Shown here piece after piece: positions 35,390-47,611 of a stretch of 64,000 bases of DNA. The DNA comes from Cryptomeria japonica. Its lineage: Eukaryota; Streptophyta; Pinopsida; Cupressales; Cupressaceae. Under the pieces are notes generated by a model. That model saw only the letters and a list, made by a program, of their open reading frames with translations. It did not search any database and had not been told where the DNA came from. The stretch spans positions 474,346,157 to 474,410,156 of the forward strand of contig NC_081412.1 of NCBI RefSeq assembly GCF_030272615.1, written 5' to 3'. Positions within the stretch are counted from its first letter, which is position 1. The number at the start of each line of letters is the position of its first letter. The translations under genes and the position numbers were made by a program.

Positions 35390-35850
35390 TTTTTAGTCTT
35401 AATATAGATTTGTTAGAGGTAAGGATATTCTAATAATTTGGTTATCAACTATAAAGGGATGGATTGGGTCAACGTTTCTATAAAAAGTGTATGTATTAAT
35501 ATTCTTGATTTTGGGAAATCATATGATACAATTGAGTGGCCTTTTAGTTTTCTAATGCTTCAGACTATTAGATTTAGATAGTTTTTTACATAATGATTAG
35601 AGTCATGTTCAGGCATGCTAGAGAACATATTTGCAAAAATTATGATTGATCTAATTATTTTTCTCTCCATAAGCCTATATAGGAAAGATCCCCTATTTCT
35701 CATAAACTATTCATGGTTGATACTAAGGATTGACATTATATACTTAGGAATGTATATTTGGGCCCACTAGTTAAGGTTTTATCTATATTATCTAGGGATT
35801 TTATAGTCAATCTTTAGTTTTTAGATGATACTTATATTATTATTATTTTT
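35390..35850 (+). pseudogene. Old LINE reverse-transcriptase remnant
   Basis: The plus strand reads ILDFGKSYDTIEWPF near 35495-35540, matching the RT palm motif (L-D-F-x-K-A-Y-D-x-x-E-W) of plant LINEs. About 300 bp further, FLDDTYI near 35820 matches the second catalytic DD motif. The distance is shorter than in intact RT and many stops intervene. It is an ancient fragment with orientation opposite to the LINE at 41-46.7 kb. Confidence 0.5.
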
Positions 35851-35859
35851 TAGGCAAAA

Positions 35860-37200
35860 GTGGACGAGCCACAAATATATATTATAATTATAATAGACTA
35901 GTTCAATAGCTCCTAGAGGAAAGAACTAGCTAAGAAAACCTCCATTGGTCACTCAAGATTACAATGCATAGAAGGAGGCCAACACTAAGAGTGAAGGCTG
36001 CATATCTAGCTAAATAGAAGTATGGAACATCCAAAGAAGCCTAAAATTTACCTAAGTAACACTAAAAATATCAGTGTATCCAAGGACTAACCCAGTCTAA
36101 TCATTACAATTCAATACTAGTCATGAATTAAACAACCTAAGTAGTCCATTCTGAGACCATAGTAAAAGCACCAAATATTCTACAAATCTAACATAATGAA
36201 TATTTACATATATTTGCACCCTGCTTCATACTTATCAAGATTGGGCTATCAAACAAAAATGAGGATAGGCAATAAATGTAACCCAAAAATTGTATGAACA
36301 CCAATATTACTCCTCCATAGGCTATGAGCCTGACCATAAGCCATCTCCAACATTTAATGCAGCAAAGGAAGTTATCAGGCCTTCAATCGGTGAACAATGG
36401 ATCTCATTAACTTGGTCAAATGAGAAGAGACGAGGCAGAGAGACTCGGTTAACCTGCATTGAAGCTTCATTACCCACAAGAACTAGCAGAGAGAGAGTAG
36501 AGGGCTCCGTTTGCCCATGTTTGTGGCCTAAGATCGCTAGGATGTATTTTTCAGAAGATTCAGCTTTTTAGGTTTGAACTTAAGCCTCTACCTACATTGT
36601 GAACAACTATTTGGAAAGGTCTTACATTTTTCAAGGAGAGAGATCACTTTCTATTATCAAAGATTAGGGGAAATTCATCATGACTAAGCAAGAACTGCCT
36701 GGGGAATAAACCACCAACTTTTGCTTGACAATTCCATAGACCATACTAACAGTTAGCTTCCAAAAGTTGGTTATCATAAAAAAAATCTTCTCAAATCATT
36801 TTATGAACGATATTTTTAAGGGAACCCATGACTATAAAACATTAACTACATTGGAAAGGAAGATAGAAACTAGTTGGAAGGGAAAAATAGACCTTTTCTC
36901 CTATGGATAAAGGAATTCTTCATCGATAATCCTTTCAATGTTGCATTTGCAATGTTAACAGGAGATGTTGAAGGCGATTCCCAATTGGTCCTCGGCGATA
37001 TGATCCTCAAACGACATCTCCCAAGCAATGAATTTCAAGGGCACTCTGAAATTTCTCGGAGAAAACTCCATTATGCATCAAAACAGGGAAAGCTACAGAA
37101 GAAAAAACAAGCAAGTGAAGTATCAACACTCGGTAAAAAGCAATGGCTATCTTGAGATTCACATTCCCTTCCAAAATCATTACAAATCTTTATATGATGT
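35860..37200 (+). other. Region with two unassigned open frames
   Basis: Frames at 36290-36571 and 36874-37155 (93 codons each) show no recognised domain. The second is Lys/Gln-rich at its C-terminus. Neither has a convincing start or splice context. They may be chance frames in old repeats. Confidence 0.25.
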
Positions 37201-39134
37201 GAAATGATTAACAAGTCTGAGCGACATGCTTGAAGCTGGTTTTATTAATTATACTGCAAAGTAGAAAGAGATGCCACATGTGTGAGATCAAATGAGGAAA
37301 TATCTTTGATCTCACGAGGCTCATAGTATAAGACACCATTGTACTGCCAACATGGACGATGAATGAAAGAATGACAAACACCATTTCGGCCACCATCATA
37401 TTGCCAACAAGGAAGAAGGGTGAAGAATCAATCAACACGATGTAATAAATGTAATTCCCCGACAGGAACCCTAAAGGAAAACAACACAACTAGGCAACTA
37501 AAGGGTGAAATAATTTTTTTTAAAAGACTAAGTACACTAACCATAAACATTGCATGTTTAATAACACAACATAAGTCTAACATATGATTTCGTAAGGGTT
37601 ACCAATGAAGATTAATTCGTAGATTATATTAACACCATAGTTAATCAAATTAATTAGATAAATTGAATGCTTAAGTTTAAAGCTACACATACATCTAATT
37701 TCCACAATGAAGAAATAAAAGTATTCCAATGTATCCAATTCCCATAAAAAATTTAAACATAAGATCAAAGCAATAACATTCATTCCACTGACATAATATT
37801 ACAATATCCATACATACATGGCTTCCCATAATGCCACAGATTACAAAGTTACAATATCAAGGTTACATAAAAGTCTGATACAATGACCACAAGGTCTCAA
37901 CTGAACAATGATCTCGAATCATAGCTGGTATATGATCCACGAACAAAGAAACACTAGTGAAGCCTTTCCTCACCTGAAGATACAATCCAAAACATCTAAT
38001 GGGAAGTGGCACTACCACCCAACCATGTGATCCCAAAATGGAACCACCCCACCGTGCTAGGAGATAGTAGAAAACCTTCAAGGAAGCAAAGTAAGACAAG
38101 TACGAAAGGACTACAAGACTCCACAAACATCCATGTGACTCAACTCACAAAACACTAGTGACTCTAAGGAGAGAGTGTCATCGCATGTCTTACGGTGGAT
38201 ACCATGGTACAGCCTCCATGGGTCTCGGCCCCCATCCTGGGTTTCTCCTAGTAACCTCTCCTGAGCCTCCGGTTACAACTAAGTCTCATGCAGACCCTAC
38301 CAATCCTTTCGTGAAGACAAGGTGGTAAGTTTTCCATTCCAGGTCTTCTCGTAACATTATGAGCCCTTTACAAGCACTCACCTATGCACGAGGTACATTA
38401 TCTTAATTAATATTATTCTACCCACCCCCTAATCAATTATTAGGTTATCACTTTTTAACTAACTTCCGACGGGTTATCCTATCATCCACTTTGGGTACGA
38501 CCCCCTCTCGAAAGCCACTCTTTCTCGTAGGACACTAATAGGAAAGACCTCTCTACAAGAACTCTATGGCGAAACAAACAACCATAACTAATCCTGACAA
38601 AGCATAGGTGAAGGATACACAATCACTAACCCAAGATTGACCATTTGGACAAAACAGACAATGGTTCATATCAACAAGGTTATACAACAACACCTGACCA
38701 AGGAGAAATAATAACATAGGACACATTGACAACTCAACCATAATTGCAATGAAATTAAGCTTGACTGCAAACACCATTTACACAAGATCCTAATACAGGC
38801 AATCTTTTCTCAAAACAGCCAAAAGCATAAATAACTTGCAATTAAAGATTTTCCAGATGATAATATAATACAACTATTCAATACAGAGAAATCAATTTGC
38901 CATTTGTCCAATAAATTAAAATAGAAATAATTCTCCTAATGTATTTTCAACATAATTATCAATTATAAAAATTACAAGCTTTTTCTAAAACATTCACAAC
39001 TAAAAACTGATTTTATAACTATGATATAATTGTATGCATACCTGTATATATACATCATATATATATAATAAACTTACAATTATATAGAACATCTCATAAC
39101 CAATATATAATTTCCACCAAAATGAAAACACACG

Positions 39135-39137
<3 letters not shown>

Positions 39138-39179
<42 letters not shown>
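39138..39179. repeat. (AT)n microsatellite
   Basis: About 20 AT dinucleotides inside repeat copy B; a shorter run lies at 39422-39446. Confidence 0.9.
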
Positions 39180-39184
<5 letters not shown>

Positions 39185-39287
39185 TAACACAAATTATTCT
39201 GTTTACTAAACCCCTAGCACAAAACCCGAAATAACCATATCGCAGTACGCATAGGGTTTACATGAATAATAAAAAAAACATTTAAGT

Positions 39288-39414
39288 TTCGGCCCTACCA
39301 CGGTAGCCCATGCTACCGTAGGTAGCAGCTGCTACTGTCGGCAGCACTGCTACCGTCAGTAGTACTATGTATTGCCGCCGGTAGCAGATGCTACCATAGG
39401 TAGCCGCTACCATG

Positions 39415-39415
<1 letters not shown>
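39288..39415. repeat. Cluster of GGTAGC/GCTACC inverted repeats
   Basis: Ten or so copies of GGTAGC or GCTACC (and near variants) alternate over about 125 bp, for example GGTAGCCCATGCTACC at 39302-39317 and GGTAGCAGATGCTACC near 39380. CCACGGTAG at the left and CTACCATGG at the right close the cluster. It is GC-rich in an AT-rich setting and can fold into several hairpins. Confidence 0.8.
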
Positions 39416-39453
<38 letters not shown>

Positions 39454-41214
39454 TATTTTTTTTTAAATCCCTTTTTAATAATAATTTTTTTTTTAAAACA
39501 TAAAAATAAATTCCAAATCCATACCAACCATTTAACAAAATTTACATAGGAACAAATTTTTCCTATCCAAATCAAATTCATTCACGGGATTTTATTTCAA
39601 TTACTTTTTTTTAATTTAGATAGTCCAATAAATTTAATTCACAATTAAATTTATTTCTAAAGAAATCACAGAGATTTATTTAAAGGACTATCAGAACAAT
39701 TCAAACCAGAGACAATAATTTTCCCAATGTTCTCAAAATTAAATTACTCACATCTACTAGAAAATTAACATCAAGCAAGGATAAAAAAACCCTGATTTAA
39801 CCAGAAGAGGGTTTTGAATCTGACAATTAAGTTACACACACATCATTCAGAAAAAAATAGAAATATTTTCTAAAAACCCACAATTAAGAAGTCATCCAGC
39901 CTAGTATAGCTTTCCTGGAAGAAATCTGTAGAAGAGCCCTAATCTTTTCAATAAGCTTCCAATAAATTTCTTCACCTAAATTCTTGACCTGATTTCCTAT
40001 CTATCTAAAATAAAGACCTTTTCCCTATTTAAACTAAAATTCTAGGTTCTATAGCTTTTTTTCTCATAAACCTAAATTTAGAATAAAAGTAATTTTATTT
40101 TATTTTCTAATTTTATAACAAAAGATAAACTAATATGCAATAATTAAAAATCATTATTCTTTCTTTTCTTTTTTCATGCAAATTAATTAATTTTCTAAAT
40201 AAAGAATTAAAGCAAACCTTTAATTCTAATTAATTCTTTTATTCATTTATGCATTTATTCTTTTATTTAAAATTCTAGGAAACAATAAATATAATTAATC
40301 TAATTTATTTTTCCATTTAAATAAAAATATATTTCTAATATCATGCAACTTGCAATTTAATTTATTAATCTCTTTTAATTAACTAAATTTATAAACTCAA
40401 TGCATAAACAATTCAACTATGAGATAATTCCATAAACTTAATTAATTAATTAATTAAATCCACTAAAACATTCAAATTAAACAAATCTCAAGCAATTACC
40501 CATAAAAAGATCAAACAACAAAATACGAAGGCCGAACAAACTGACAAGACGACCAACTAACGACACTCACACAAGTGTAACTAAGTAAAATAGGGTCAAC
40601 TACTATCTCCTCCACTTCCATCAGAAAATATAAGGCACGCTCAGACCTATGAAGCCAGGTAGAGACAATACCCCATACCTACCCAGTACTTGTACCTGCA
40701 ATAATTTGCATCACCGAACCACACATGCATATATACAATATAGAAAACACAGCATACACACTGATGAAGGAGAATCGCAACGTTCCCTGTCTCACCGAAG
40801 TGAGTGAAGAAAAATCATCCCCTTGCATCCAATACACTCGCAGACACACAATATATAATTCCACATTGCATAAATAAAGTAAAATGTCAATACATAGCAA
40901 TAATCCATAAAATGTCATAAATCACAAGTACTGAAATACTGCAAATAAATTATACATCTCATCTCTAGATAAAACATAATGTCATACAAATCTGAATAAC
41001 ATATCATGGTAATGTATCCATTGAAAGTAAACAATAATAAAATATGAGTCTAATGAGATGGCATGTGTCTATAGGTTCATGAGACAAAATTTCAATCTTT
41101 AAATCAAGATGCCGCGAATTTAGAATCATCATTATTTGCTCACTTGAGAAAAACCAAAAAGTAAATTCATTCTGCAGAAATCTTGAATAATGAAATGAAA
41201 AGTGTGCCATTCAT

Positions 41215-44200
41215 TTAAATATTTTTCCTTTTATCATTGACAATGCTTTCTAGTTGAGGAAGATTTTCCAAATTGAAATTTGGAAGTGAAGAGTCCACTT
41301 CCACCTTGTCACAACCCAAATTTTCTAATACATCTGTCGCTCTATTACCTTGAATACGTGAGAAATACAACATCCCTCAAATGAATCTAGTAACAACCAT
41401 GCTTGATTTAAAATATAGGAAATTTTCCAGTTAAATGAACATCTGGAAATGTATGCTTTCACTATAATGGAAGAATTTCCTTCAACCTGTATCCTAGATA
41501 ACCTAAGTTGTTTTGCTAATGTCAGTCCATATAATAGGGCAAGAGCTTTTGCCAAATTATTTGTTCCAGGAGGAATAAGAGAAGATTTAGCTGCCAAGAG
41601 AAGACCTAAGTGATCTCTAATACAAAATCCAATCCCCGAATCACCAGGGTTTGCTCTAGATGAACCATCAAAGTTTAATTTGACAAAACCAATTAGAGGA
41701 GGTTGCCACTTAACTAAGTTTCTATTGATTGAATGATTTTCCCAGCCAAATGTAGCACAAAAAGAAGGGATAGTTAGACCTTTCCAAATCTTGATAATGT
41801 GACCATCCCAAAATAAAGTTGAAATTGCTATTTGTGTTCTTGATATAAGCATTAACCTATTTTGAAACATATTTCTCAATTCCTTCTAAAACCAAATGAA
41901 TTGGAGTTTCAATCTGTCTGAAAATTCTTTTATTTCTATCCCACAAGATTGACCAAATGACAGTTGTCGCGATACATTTCCAAATGCTTGCAAATAAAGA
42001 GTTTTTGAATGGAGTAGGCCAGGATTGGAATAGCTCCCAAAAGTATAGGGTAGCAACATAGATAGATTTAGTTTTTCAAAAACATGGATCTAGCATTGCT
42101 GAGCAAAGGAACACCTTAGGAGCAAATGATCCACGGTTTCAATTTTAGCTTTGCATAATACACAAGCAAAAGAGTTAGCAATATATATTCTTTCCAATTT
42201 ATCACTTGTTAATACCCTCTTTCTCAAAGATAACTAGGCAAAGAAACTTGCTTTAGGAAGCACATCATTATTCCAATAAAATGAAAAGGCTCTACTCTTA
42301 ACTTGCTGATTTTCCATATGTCGGACAACAACATGGCCATCTTTAACTAAATATTTTCCATCATGAGCTGGAGCCCATTACAATTTGTCTTCTTGATTTG
42401 AAATATACACTCTTCTTCTTTTCAATATTTCCTAAAAACAAATCCTTTGATCATCTCTAATCGGTAGATCGAGAGGATCTTTCCAAATAGCTTTCCCTAA
42501 AAAAATTTCTATGCCAATAACATAATCTATCAAAAGTGAACCCCAACATTTTTTTATAGTTGGAATGACATCCAATAGAAGCTCTGAGAACTTTAAAGGA
42601 GGCAGGCCATTCCACAAGTCCTCCCAAAAATGAATGCACTCACCATTGTGAACCTCCCAAGATATATATCTTGTAATAATCTGCCTACAAGACATCATGA
42701 AGTTCCAAATCGCTGACCCTTTTGGAGGATCAAGAGTTGTTATGACTCAGGAAGGGTTTAAAGAGTCCAAGTATTTTTCCTACATGATTCTACACCACTT
42801 GGTGTCTGGTTTAGAGACCATTTGCCACACAAGTTTACCCCAAAGGCAATGTTTCTTTTAGATAAGTCATGTAGACCGAGTCCCCTTCCCCCCTTATCAC
42901 GTGTCATTCCTTGAATTGAAATAAGTGGGATCTTCTTTTCTTCTGACATATTGTCCCTCCATAAGAAACCTATAGTGAGTTTCTCAATCTGATGAATCAC
43001 CCCAGCAGGGGCTTTGAGGACTCACATGAAATAATTGGGAATGGTAGACAAGACTACCTTTTATTAGAAGTAGTCTACATGATAGGGATAGCCAACGAGC
43101 CTTCCATGTGGAAATGACATTCTTAATTCTGTCTATAATAGCTTTCCAATAAGTTGCCTTATTGACACCCATAAAAAAAGGAATGCCAAGATATATGGTG
43201 GGAAGACATTCTTGTGAGAAACCCAAAGTATCAACAATTTTCCTTGTGACAACATCATTTGTATTAAAAACACATTTCTTTGATTTTTGAGCATTTATTC
43301 TTTGTCCCGCCATGTAAAGATCCAAAGTTTGCCTGATCTACTTTGCCTTCTAAACATTTGATTTACCAAACAACAGTGTGTCATCATAAAATAAAGAATG
43401 TGTAATTGACACAGATGTTCCTTCAATATGAGCACCCCTCCAAATCCCATGACCATGTTTAGACTTAATGATTCTGCTAAAAGCTTCTGCCATAATTATA
43501 AATAGATGCGGGGATAGGGGATCTCCTTGTCTCACACCTTGTGAGGTAGCAAAGAAACCAGCAAGGGGATCATTAATTAACACTAGAAAGTGAGCTCCTA
43601 AAATACATGCCCTGACCCACTTACACCACTTCTCAGTAAATCCAAATTTGCACAAGACTTTAAACAGAAAAGACCAATTAATTCTATCATATGCTTTCAT
43701 CATATCTAATTTGACTACAAAAGAAGAGACATTGTTGGAATGGATGGAGTGCAACAATTCATGGGCCACTAAGGCACCTTCCATGGTCTCTCTTCCTAGT
43801 ATGAAACCACCTTGTTCTGGGGATATGATTTTGACAATCAATTTCTGCAATCTGAGATAAATGGCTTTGGTAATAATCTTGTATATAGTATTGCATAGCA
43901 AAATGGGCCTGAAGTCTGCAAAAGATGTTGGCTCTTTGATTTTCGGAATAATAGCAATATTAGTAGTATTGAAATTTTGAAGAATGGATGAGCTCTTTCT
44001 TGACTCCTCCATTACTGCCAGCAATTCAAAACCCAAAACATCCCAATATTTTTGGAAAAAAAAGAGCCGTAAAACCAACTGGACCCGGGGCCTTATTCGA
44101 CAGGAAAGAAATGACTACTTTACGAATCTCTTCAATTTTGAAAGGGGCCAATAATTGTTGATTATCAAGGGGACAAACAATATGAGGCATAACATCCATA

Positions 44201-45488
44201 ATCTCCTTATCTTGCACATCAAGTGGAAAGTTTGAAGAAGCAAGAGCAAGTAAGTTCTAAAAGTAATTTACTCCATCTTGAATTTCTTGTGCATCTCAAA
44301 AGGTTTTACCTGAGGAAGCTTCCTTAATGGAAAATATAGTAGTAGATGTCCTCTTCTGCTTTGCTAACATCTGAAAAAAAATTGGTTTTTAAATCCTGTT
44401 CCCTTAACCATAGCTCACAAGAATTTTGTCTCCAGTATTCCTCCTCTCTCTTACAATTTTTTTCCCATCCAGCCCGAAACTATTTCTTCTTAGCAAACAA
44501 CTCTGAATCTAGCTTTTTAGAGATGATCTATTCATTAATCAGATGCAACTAGCTTTCAACAAGTTCTTTTTGAGCAAATATGTTTTTGAAGACTTCCTTA
44601 TTCCATGTTTTAATTTGAGCTTTAACATACTGCTTTTTTTAATGGAACTTAAACATTTTGGTGCCCACCACTTGGGGAGCACTTACCCACCATTGTCAAA
44701 TCAAGGCATGAAAGTGAGGATGTTGGAACCACATCCTTTCATATTTGAAAGAAGGTTTATGGTTATGTTTTGGTAAGGCTACCATTTTTTCAATACTCAA
44801 GAGGATATGGAAATGATATGAGCCTAATAAGGTTAAAATTTGAACCTGCAAATAATAGTTTTGAGCCCTCCACTCTTGTGAAAAGAGAAATCTATCTATT
44901 CTCTCTACAATTTGTAAGAAGTCAGCTCTCGTTTTATTCCATGTAAAAAAACCATTTTGCAGAAGACTGTCAAACAAGTCATTATCATTTATAAATTCTT
45001 TGAAATATTCCATAGTCTTGATAGGGGGGTAAATATCACCTTTTTTCTCCTCTAGTGAAGTAATTGCATTAAGATCCCCCCTAAATAATAATATTTTTCT
45101 TTTTAACTTGTTGAATGATCAGAGTGAGAGAGGACCATAAATTCTTCTTATCTTGGGTAGATGTTGGGCCATAAACATTTATCAAGTTAAAAAAAATGTC
45201 AAAATGCTTTATACTAATATGTTGCCAATTGGTTCCTTGCTTCACAAATTGAGCAATTATCGACTTTGGATTCTACAGTATCGCGAGACCTCTTGAAGCA
45301 CCTATACTCTGGCTGTGTGCTGATTTCCAATTTGGCCATTTGGCAATTATTTTCTAAAAAACCTCATCTGACATTTTAGTTTCTTGAAGCAAAACTACAT
45401 CTGCCTAAGAAAAGTCAAGTTGTAGCTTGATTCTCTTCCTTTTGTCAGAGGCATTTATACCCCTAACATTCCGAGAGAAAACTTTCAT
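41215..45488 (-). pseudogene. L1-type LINE ORF2 (endonuclease-RT-RNase H), degenerate
   Basis: From the ATG at 45488 the minus strand shows an apurinic/apyrimidinic-type endonuclease (about 45488-44850; LLQETK and GGDLNAI motifs visible, the SDH motif reads S-Y-H), reverse transcriptase (44078-43350; LDMMKAYDRINWSFL, QGVRQGDPLSP, and FYDD at the catalytic site), a zf-RVT-type region (42430-42050) and RNase H (41720-41280; NFDGSSRANPG). In RNase H one catalytic Glu is Lys and the motif EGDS reads EGNS. Near the 3' end a frameshift separates the RNase H tail, which ends at TAA 41217-41215. Several stops and frameshifts make it inactive. Full-length ORF2 in plant L1 elements has this size and order. 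Confidence 0.85.
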
Positions 45489-46695
45489 ACCTGTTGAGGA
45501 GAACTACATTTAGTCCTCCTTGTAACTCTCTTTGTAGATAAGAATTTTTTATCAATGGTGGTTTGGATACCAACCTCAATTTATTCTTTTGCTTTAACTG
45601 CTTTTGACTTTCTCCCTCTTTTTTTAGGAGTTCTCAAATCTGATTTACTTAAAGCAGGCGTTTGGGAGATGGAAAGGGTTTGAGAAAAATCAAAACTTCC
45701 CTTAAATTGATCTTCTTCCAAGGTCAAGTTACAAGGGACAAAATCTAATTGCTCTTCCTCTATTAAAAACCCCTTTTCGGTCTAATTTTGAATTTATTTT
45801 TTGGAAACACAACCAGTGATAATTGGTGATTGATATCAACATCATCCAGACCAGAGTTAAATGGACCAAAATAATGCATATTTTCCAAATTGGCATGATC
45901 AACTGACAAAATTTTATCAGTTACAATATCCTGAGTTTGAACTGCTGCCTTTTGATTCCCAATCTGGTCTTCAAAGTGAGACTGTGAAAATATCTCAGGG
46001 CCCTCAAATTTAGTTAAATGAGACATATTGTCAACTTTACCACTCATCCTAGATCCAATCTTATTAACATGCCCTATTAATTGCACACAATTAGCATAAT
46101 TTCCTAGCATCTCCTCATGAGCAATTTCATCTTGAGAAGCCACACTTAAAATCAACTCATCCACCATTCTTTGAAGTTCTTTTTCTGATTTTTTGTTACA
46201 TATAACAAGATGCAAGGAAAGAGAGAATGGCTCTTTATGAACGAAATCAATTAAACCACTCTGGAAAATCAAATTTTGAACAATATTTTCCAAATTAAAG
46301 TGAGATCGGAGTCCTTCATGTGAAATGTTGAAATTTTTTTGTCTGTGACCAAAAGGCTTATGAAGCCAAAATGTTCCATTCAAAGATAAACCTAAGAACT
46401 TGTTCTTTCACTGAATAGATGGGAGAAATACCTTAAGAAATGCCTCTAAAAGTGATTTACAAACCAGTTTTAGATTGATTGCATTTAGGTCTTTCTGATT
46501 AGGAGAAACAGATGAACCTTTTGGATGGGTATTCTTAAACAACAACTCAAAAGGGACATTTAAAATCATCTTGTCTTGTACCTTAAACTGTAGTAATGAA
46601 GGCTCCTCACCCAATCCCTCATCCTCATATTTACCTCTTTTTTCTGCCAAATGTAAAGAGCATTGAAAAGGATACAAAGTGTGATTTTTACACAC
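45485..46695 (-). pseudogene. L1-type LINE ORF1 (nucleic-acid-binding), degenerate
   Basis: Same frame from about 46695 to 45770 with one TGA at 46410-46408, then a one-base shift into the C-terminal part. That part ends in a basic TPKKRGRKSK cluster, a probable nuclear-localisation or nucleic-acid-binding segment, and a TGA at 45487-45485. No zinc knuckle was recognised. ORF1 of plant L1 elements packages the RNA. Its stop overlaps the ORF2 start in ATGA, so ORF2 would be translated by termination-reinitiation. The upstream limit of the element is unclear (about 46730). Confidence 0.6.
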
Positions 46696-46739
46696 AAAAA
46701 TCCTTTGTTGAACAGTGCCCTAATACTGTGTGTTGTAGT

Positions 46740-47606
46740 GACCCAAAAAGTTTTGATGTTGATCTACATAGGTAGCATTTGATTAAAAATTTGATCATAC
46801 TTATTTTATGGTTATATGTTAAGAGTAATAAGAAGATAGATGTTATTTCTTGGGGCCAATGTGTTGCTCCTAGGGTTCTAAGTGATATAGGGTTAAGAGA
46901 TACTATTGATAATAATCTCTCTTTTATTTAAGTAGTTGCTAAAATAATTTACAATTATATTTATAAATAGTTGTTTAATTGTAATCCAAATAATTCTATA
47001 CCTAAGGGGAATGCAAAGTATAATTGTTTCCACAAATGTGATTTTTTTGAAAACATAGCAAAGCTATTCCTTTTGGATTGTCTATTTTTCCTCTACCTAA
47101 AGGCCTAGATTTTTGTGAGAGAAATACCTAAAGGTCTTGAATTTTTATTTCATTCTAACGATGATGATTTGGGCTTCAAGTCCATTTGGTTTTCTGTATA
47201 TGGTAATATTTCTATGTTATCTTTTTTGGAGAAAATAGTTTTATTCTATTTATGTTTACTTAAGTCCAACTTGGATAACCAATATATTTTATTAGTTTTA
47301 ATTGCATCTTTCCTAATTGTATTGTCATTTGCATCATGGTCATTGTACCTACCCTTGCATTTGATTGGGAGACATGTCTTCTCCTGTGTTTTCATGTTTC
47401 ATACCTTTTGCCTATATAAGCAAGCTATTCTACAAATTGTAACTTACCAATCAAATTATTTCTTTCAACATCTCGTTCTATATTTTCTTGTGTTGTTGGA
47501 TATCTCCTAGTGTGTTCCTGAAGACTGCATCTTCCAGTCTCCTATTTCTTTTCCCATAATCATCTAGTGGAGGTTTTTAACCAATTTATTGGCATATTAA
47601 ATCTCC
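46740..47606. other. Spacer with an unassigned hydrophobic frame
   Basis: A 131-codon plus-strand frame (47115-47510) is rich in Phe, Leu and Cys, with no domain or clear start. Chance translation of T-rich DNA is likely. This spacer is the left flank of the solo LTR insertion. Confidence 0.3.
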
Positions 47607-47611
47607 TAAGT

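Larger units (their letters stand above)
37500..41000. other. Dispersed repeat copy B
   Basis: Ordered sequence blocks shared with 23.4-30 kb (see copy A) run from about 38000 to 40830. GC-richer parts around 38000-38540 look like remnants of a retroelement. No coding frame is supported; the frames of 60-90 codons here lack domains. AT-rich runs and an (AT)n tract are included. Confidence 0.4.
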
